Shown here: positions 5,767-7,706 of the stretch, piece by piece
Numbering within the stretch: position 1 is the stretch's first letter
Layout of the letters: every line of letters starts with the position of its first letter
Notes under the pieces: model-generated
The model's input: only the letters and a program-made list of their open reading frames with translations
Databases searched by the model: none
Told to the model about the DNA's origin: nothing
Made by a program: the position numbers and the translations under genes
DNA from: Anaerolineales bacterium
GTDB taxonomy: Bacteria; Chloroflexota; Anaerolineae; Anaerolineales; E44-bin32
NCBI GenBank assembly: GCA_030606845.1
Contig: JAUWFP010000092.1
Span: forward strand, 1 to 7,706
Direction: 5' to 3'
Length of the DNA: 7,706 bases

Positions 5767-7242
5767 TCATGGTTCCTCGCGCACGATCTGCTCTATTACC
5801 TCACCAGAGGGATCACGCACATTAACCAGCAATGGCATTTGCCCAGGCAGCGCGTGGGTGGCGCAGGCCAGACAGGGATCGTAATTGCGGAAACTCATTT
5901 CGATCCTGTTTAAAATTCCCTGATCCACCTTCCCTTTATGGATGACGGACCTGGCCATCTCCTTGATCGAAACTGAAATCCCGGCGATGTTATGCGTTGT
6001 GGCCACGATCAAATTGGCCCCGGTCACGATTCCTTTTTCATCCAGTTGGTAATGATGTATGAGCGTCCCGCGTGCCGCCTCGATCACACCCACGCCTTCG
6101 CCCGGTGTGCCAAGCTCAGAACGCAAGGGTCCATCCATCAGCTCAGGATCTTGAATGATCTCGGCAGCCTTCTCCGCTGCAGTGAGCATCTCGATAATCC
6201 GAGCCCAGTGATAAGCAAAAGTAGCATGAACAGGGACGCCGCCGAAAAATTCCTTATAAGCTTCATATTCCGCATCTGCTAGCGGAGTTCCTATTCCACT
6301 ACAGACATTAAGCCTGGCTAGAGGGCCCACCCTATACACACCGCTTTCAATACCTGCAGTGTAGCCCTTCCAACCGATTTTCCGCAGGAATGGGATTTTG
6401 ACATATGTCCACGGTTCTGTGCGCTCCTCGATCAATTCCAGAAGCTCTTCCGCCTGCGCCAGCTCAACCTCTTCGCCATCCGGGCTCACTACCCGGACAC
6501 GACCGTCATAGAAATTAATTAGACCTTCCGCGTCAACCATGCCCATATAATAGGTTGGCAGCGAATGGTCCTTGTCATCCAGGAGATCCCTGTAAAGCCC
6601 CTTAGCAAGATAGATGTCTCTAAAAATCTCCAAAGTTTGCTGCGCGAAAGCGATGCAGGACTGCAGCATCGCCTCAATGTCCTTCTGTTCCTCGGGTGTA
6701 ATCGCTTTGGACTGACCACCAGGTAAAGCAGTTACCGGATGAATTGAGCGGCCCCCAACGGCCTCGATGATCCGCTGTCCGTAGGAACGGTGCTTGATGA
6801 CTTCTTTGCCCAGCGCTTCCCCGACTTTATTGATAACCCCGAGGATGTTCCTCTCCTGCGGTGGCGTATCAACATCAAGCAGGAAATCCGGACCGCCCAG
6901 ATAATAAAAATGCAGTAGGTGATCTGAAAAAATGTAACCGTTGTACAACAACTCGCGCAGTTTACGCGCTCTAGGTGGTGGCTCGACGCCGTAGCAAGCA
7001 TCCAATGCCTTTACGGATGCAAGATGGTGTGCTTCAGGACACACACCGCAAATTCGTTGTGTGATTTGCGGCATATCTTCTCCATATCGACCCTGGCAGA
7101 ATCTTTCAAAACCGCGCAGTTCCGGTATTTGGAAGAAGGCGTCCTTCAGTTCTCCACGCTCATCGAGGAATAGCTCTATCTTGCCATGCCCCTCCAAACG
7201 GGTGATCGGGTCAATCGTGATGCGCGTAGTTTTCTTACTCAC
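5767..7242 (-). CDS. mvhA: [NiFe]-hydrogenase large (catalytic) subunit, Mvh-type
   Basis: This is the catalytic subunit, which splits or forms H2 at a Ni-Fe(CN)2CO centre. The preferred start is GTG 7242 (MSKKTTRITI), with GGGGAG eight bases upstream. It gives 491 residues and an 8-base overlap with the small-subunit gene. A longer frame from 7296 adds 18 residues that lie entirely inside the small-subunit gene. Nickel ligands are visible as RICGVC (C65, C68) and DPCLACATH (C457, C460). The RLEGHG motif (E17) and SDHLLHFYY (D107) are also present. About 28 residues follow H463, the usual site where a maturation protease trims the C-terminus, so a HycI/FrhD-type protease is expected elsewhere. 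One oddity is that the usual EAPRG motif reads EAARG, with Ala390 before catalytic-pocket Arg391. The fold family is certain. The subgroup (3c) is inferred from the neighbours, and groups 3a, 3b and 3d are less likely because no FrhB, diaphorase or HydBG-like gene is seen here. Confidence 0.94.
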   Translation of the reverse strand: MSKKTTRITIDPITRLEGHGKIELFLDERGELKDAFFQIPELRGFERFCQGRYGEDMPQITQRICGVCPEAHHLASVKALDACYGVEPPPRARKLRELLYNGYIFSDHLLHFYYLGGPDFLLDVDTPPQERNILGVINKVGEALGKEVIKHRSYGQRIIEAVGGRSIHPVTALPGGQSKAITPEEQKDIEAMLQSCIAFAQQTLEIFRDIYLAKGLYRDLLDDKDHSLPTYYMGMVDAEGLINFYDGRVRVVSPDGEEVELAQAEELLELIEERTEPWTYVKIPFLRKIGWKGYTAGIESGVYRVGPLARLNVCSGIGTPLADAEYEAYKEFFGGVPVHATFAYHWARIIEMLTAAEKAAEIIQDPELMDGPLRSELGTPGEGVGVIEAARGTLIHHYQLDEKGIVTGANLIVATTHNIAGISVSIKEMARSVIHKGKVDQGILNRIEMSFRNYDPCLACATHALPGQMPLLVNVRDPSGEVIEQIVREEP

Positions 7243-7706
7243 GGCATACACTCCCCAGCGCCGAGGCTGCAAGGCTGAAGCGATAGAACGTACCAATCAC
7301 GTCTTCAATCTCCTGCAATATGGCGTCTTCGTCTTGGAGGACAGCCTCGCCCTCCTCACCTACACCAATTAATGAGGCGATCGTATTTAACATCGCCGCA
7401 CCCTGATCGGTCACTCCCGCAGTTGGACCTGCGCAGCCTGTGCAGGGCATATTCGCATTAGGACAAGCAGCTCCGCAGCCGCCGCGGGTGGCGGGCCCCA
7501 GGCAAATCAAACCCTGATCCAGCAGGCAGATCTCCGGGTCAGCTTCGATCTCGTGCGGGCGGTAGATTTTGGTAATTGGCTGCTCTGTTCGCTCGCGTGG
7601 GCACTCATCACAAAGGTTCTTCTCCGAAGCGAAAACCGTCCCTTTTTCAGGCAGCTTCCCGCTAATAACCGCTTCGATAACGGCGCTGATGATCTCGCGC
7701 GGCGGT
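7235..7706 (-). CDS. mvhG: [NiFe]-hydrogenase small subunit, Mvh-type (5' end outside window)
   Basis: This is the electron-transfer subunit of a cytoplasmic group 3 [NiFe]-hydrogenase; it carries iron-sulfur clusters that take electrons from the large subunit's active site. Only the C-terminal 156 residues are visible. The reading frame stays open to the right edge, so the start and the proximal-cluster cysteines near the N-terminus are outside. The visible part starts with PPREIISAVIEAV and then carries CDECPRE and the cysteine-rich stretch ICLGPATRGGC, CGAACP and PCTGCAGP. These are hallmarks of MvhG/FrhG-like small subunits. There is no twin-arginine signal in the visible part and no membrane anchor, in keeping with a soluble enzyme. 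A TTG at 7510 opens an apparent shorter frame, but the family motif continues upstream of it, so it is not the start. The gene overlaps the large-subunit gene by 8 bases (GTGAGTAA). Assignment to the HdrABC-linked subgroup 3c rests on the downstream hdrCB genes and is inference. Confidence 0.9.
   Translation of the reverse strand, partial: PPREIISAVIEAVISGKLPEKGTVFASEKNLCDECPRERTEQPITKIYRPHEIEADPEICLLDQGLICLGPATRGGCGAACPNANMPCTGCAGPTAGVTDQGAAMLNTIASLIGVGEEGEAVLQDEDAILQEIEDVIGTFYRFSLAASALGSVCRE
7251..7256 (-). promoter_or_regulatory. Ribosome binding site deciding the mvhA start
   Basis: GGGGAG lies eight bases upstream of the GTG at 7242, inside the last codons of the small-subunit gene. It supports the short start over the upstream one at 7296 and implies translational coupling of the two hydrogenase subunits. 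Confidence 0.6.

Noticed and set aside
5447..6282. Plus-strand frames at 5447-5884 and 5992-6282
   Set aside because: They are antisense to hdrC and the hydrogenase large subunit, with no ribosome binding site and no recognisable motif.
7243..7296. A longer hydrogenase large subunit starting at 7296
   Set aside because: The 18 extra residues overlap the small subunit and are unlike the family N-terminus; GTG 7242 has a ribosome binding site, and the conserved region begins right after it.

Overview
The window is one uninterrupted minus-strand gene cluster from an anaerobic, hydrogen-metabolising prokaryote. Every gene reads right to left. Neighbouring genes overlap by a few bases or sit within about 25 bases of each other, except for one 73-base gap. 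I see no plus-strand gene, tRNA, rRNA, CRISPR array or mobile element, and no convincing promoter or terminator. Good Shine-Dalgarno sequences and frequent GTG starts fit a bacterium. The mix of a group 3 [NiFe]-hydrogenase, heterodisulfide-reductase-like subunits and ferredoxin-dependent 2-oxoacid oxidoreductase fits a strict anaerobe (Chloroflexota, Desulfobacterota and Firmicutes are guesses). The sequence alone does not fix the phylum.

In transcription order (high to low coordinates) the layout is as follows. First comes the small subunit of an Mvh-type hydrogenase, whose 5' end lies beyond the right edge, then its catalytic large subunit (7706-5767). After the 73-base gap come HdrC and HdrB homologues (5693-4417). 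They lead directly into a soluble fumarate reductase/succinate dehydrogenase pair, iron-sulfur subunit then flavoprotein (4420-2048). Last are the ferredoxin, alpha and beta subunits of a 2-oxoacid:ferredoxin oxidoreductase, most like 2-oxoglutarate synthase KorDAB (2037-1). The beta subunit runs off the left edge.

The most interesting point is how these modules could work together. In methanogens, Mvh-Hdr complexes split the electrons of H2 between a high-potential acceptor and ferredoxin. Here the HdrBC pair is embedded next to a non-quinone fumarate reductase, and a ferredoxin-dependent KOR is encoded in the same apparent operon. Fumarate/succinate and succinyl-CoA/2-oxoglutarate are adjacent steps of the TCA cycle. 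One turn therefore uses one electron pair at high potential and one pair of reduced ferredoxin, the 1:1 ratio that flavin-based bifurcation delivers. The cluster can thus be read as an H2-driven reductive TCA module. In reverse, it would be a confurcating system that disposes of electrons from 2-oxoglutarate and succinate as H2. The flavin-bifurcating subunit HdrA and the connector MvhD are not in the window; they would have to lie upstream (right) or elsewhere, and this is the main gap in the model.
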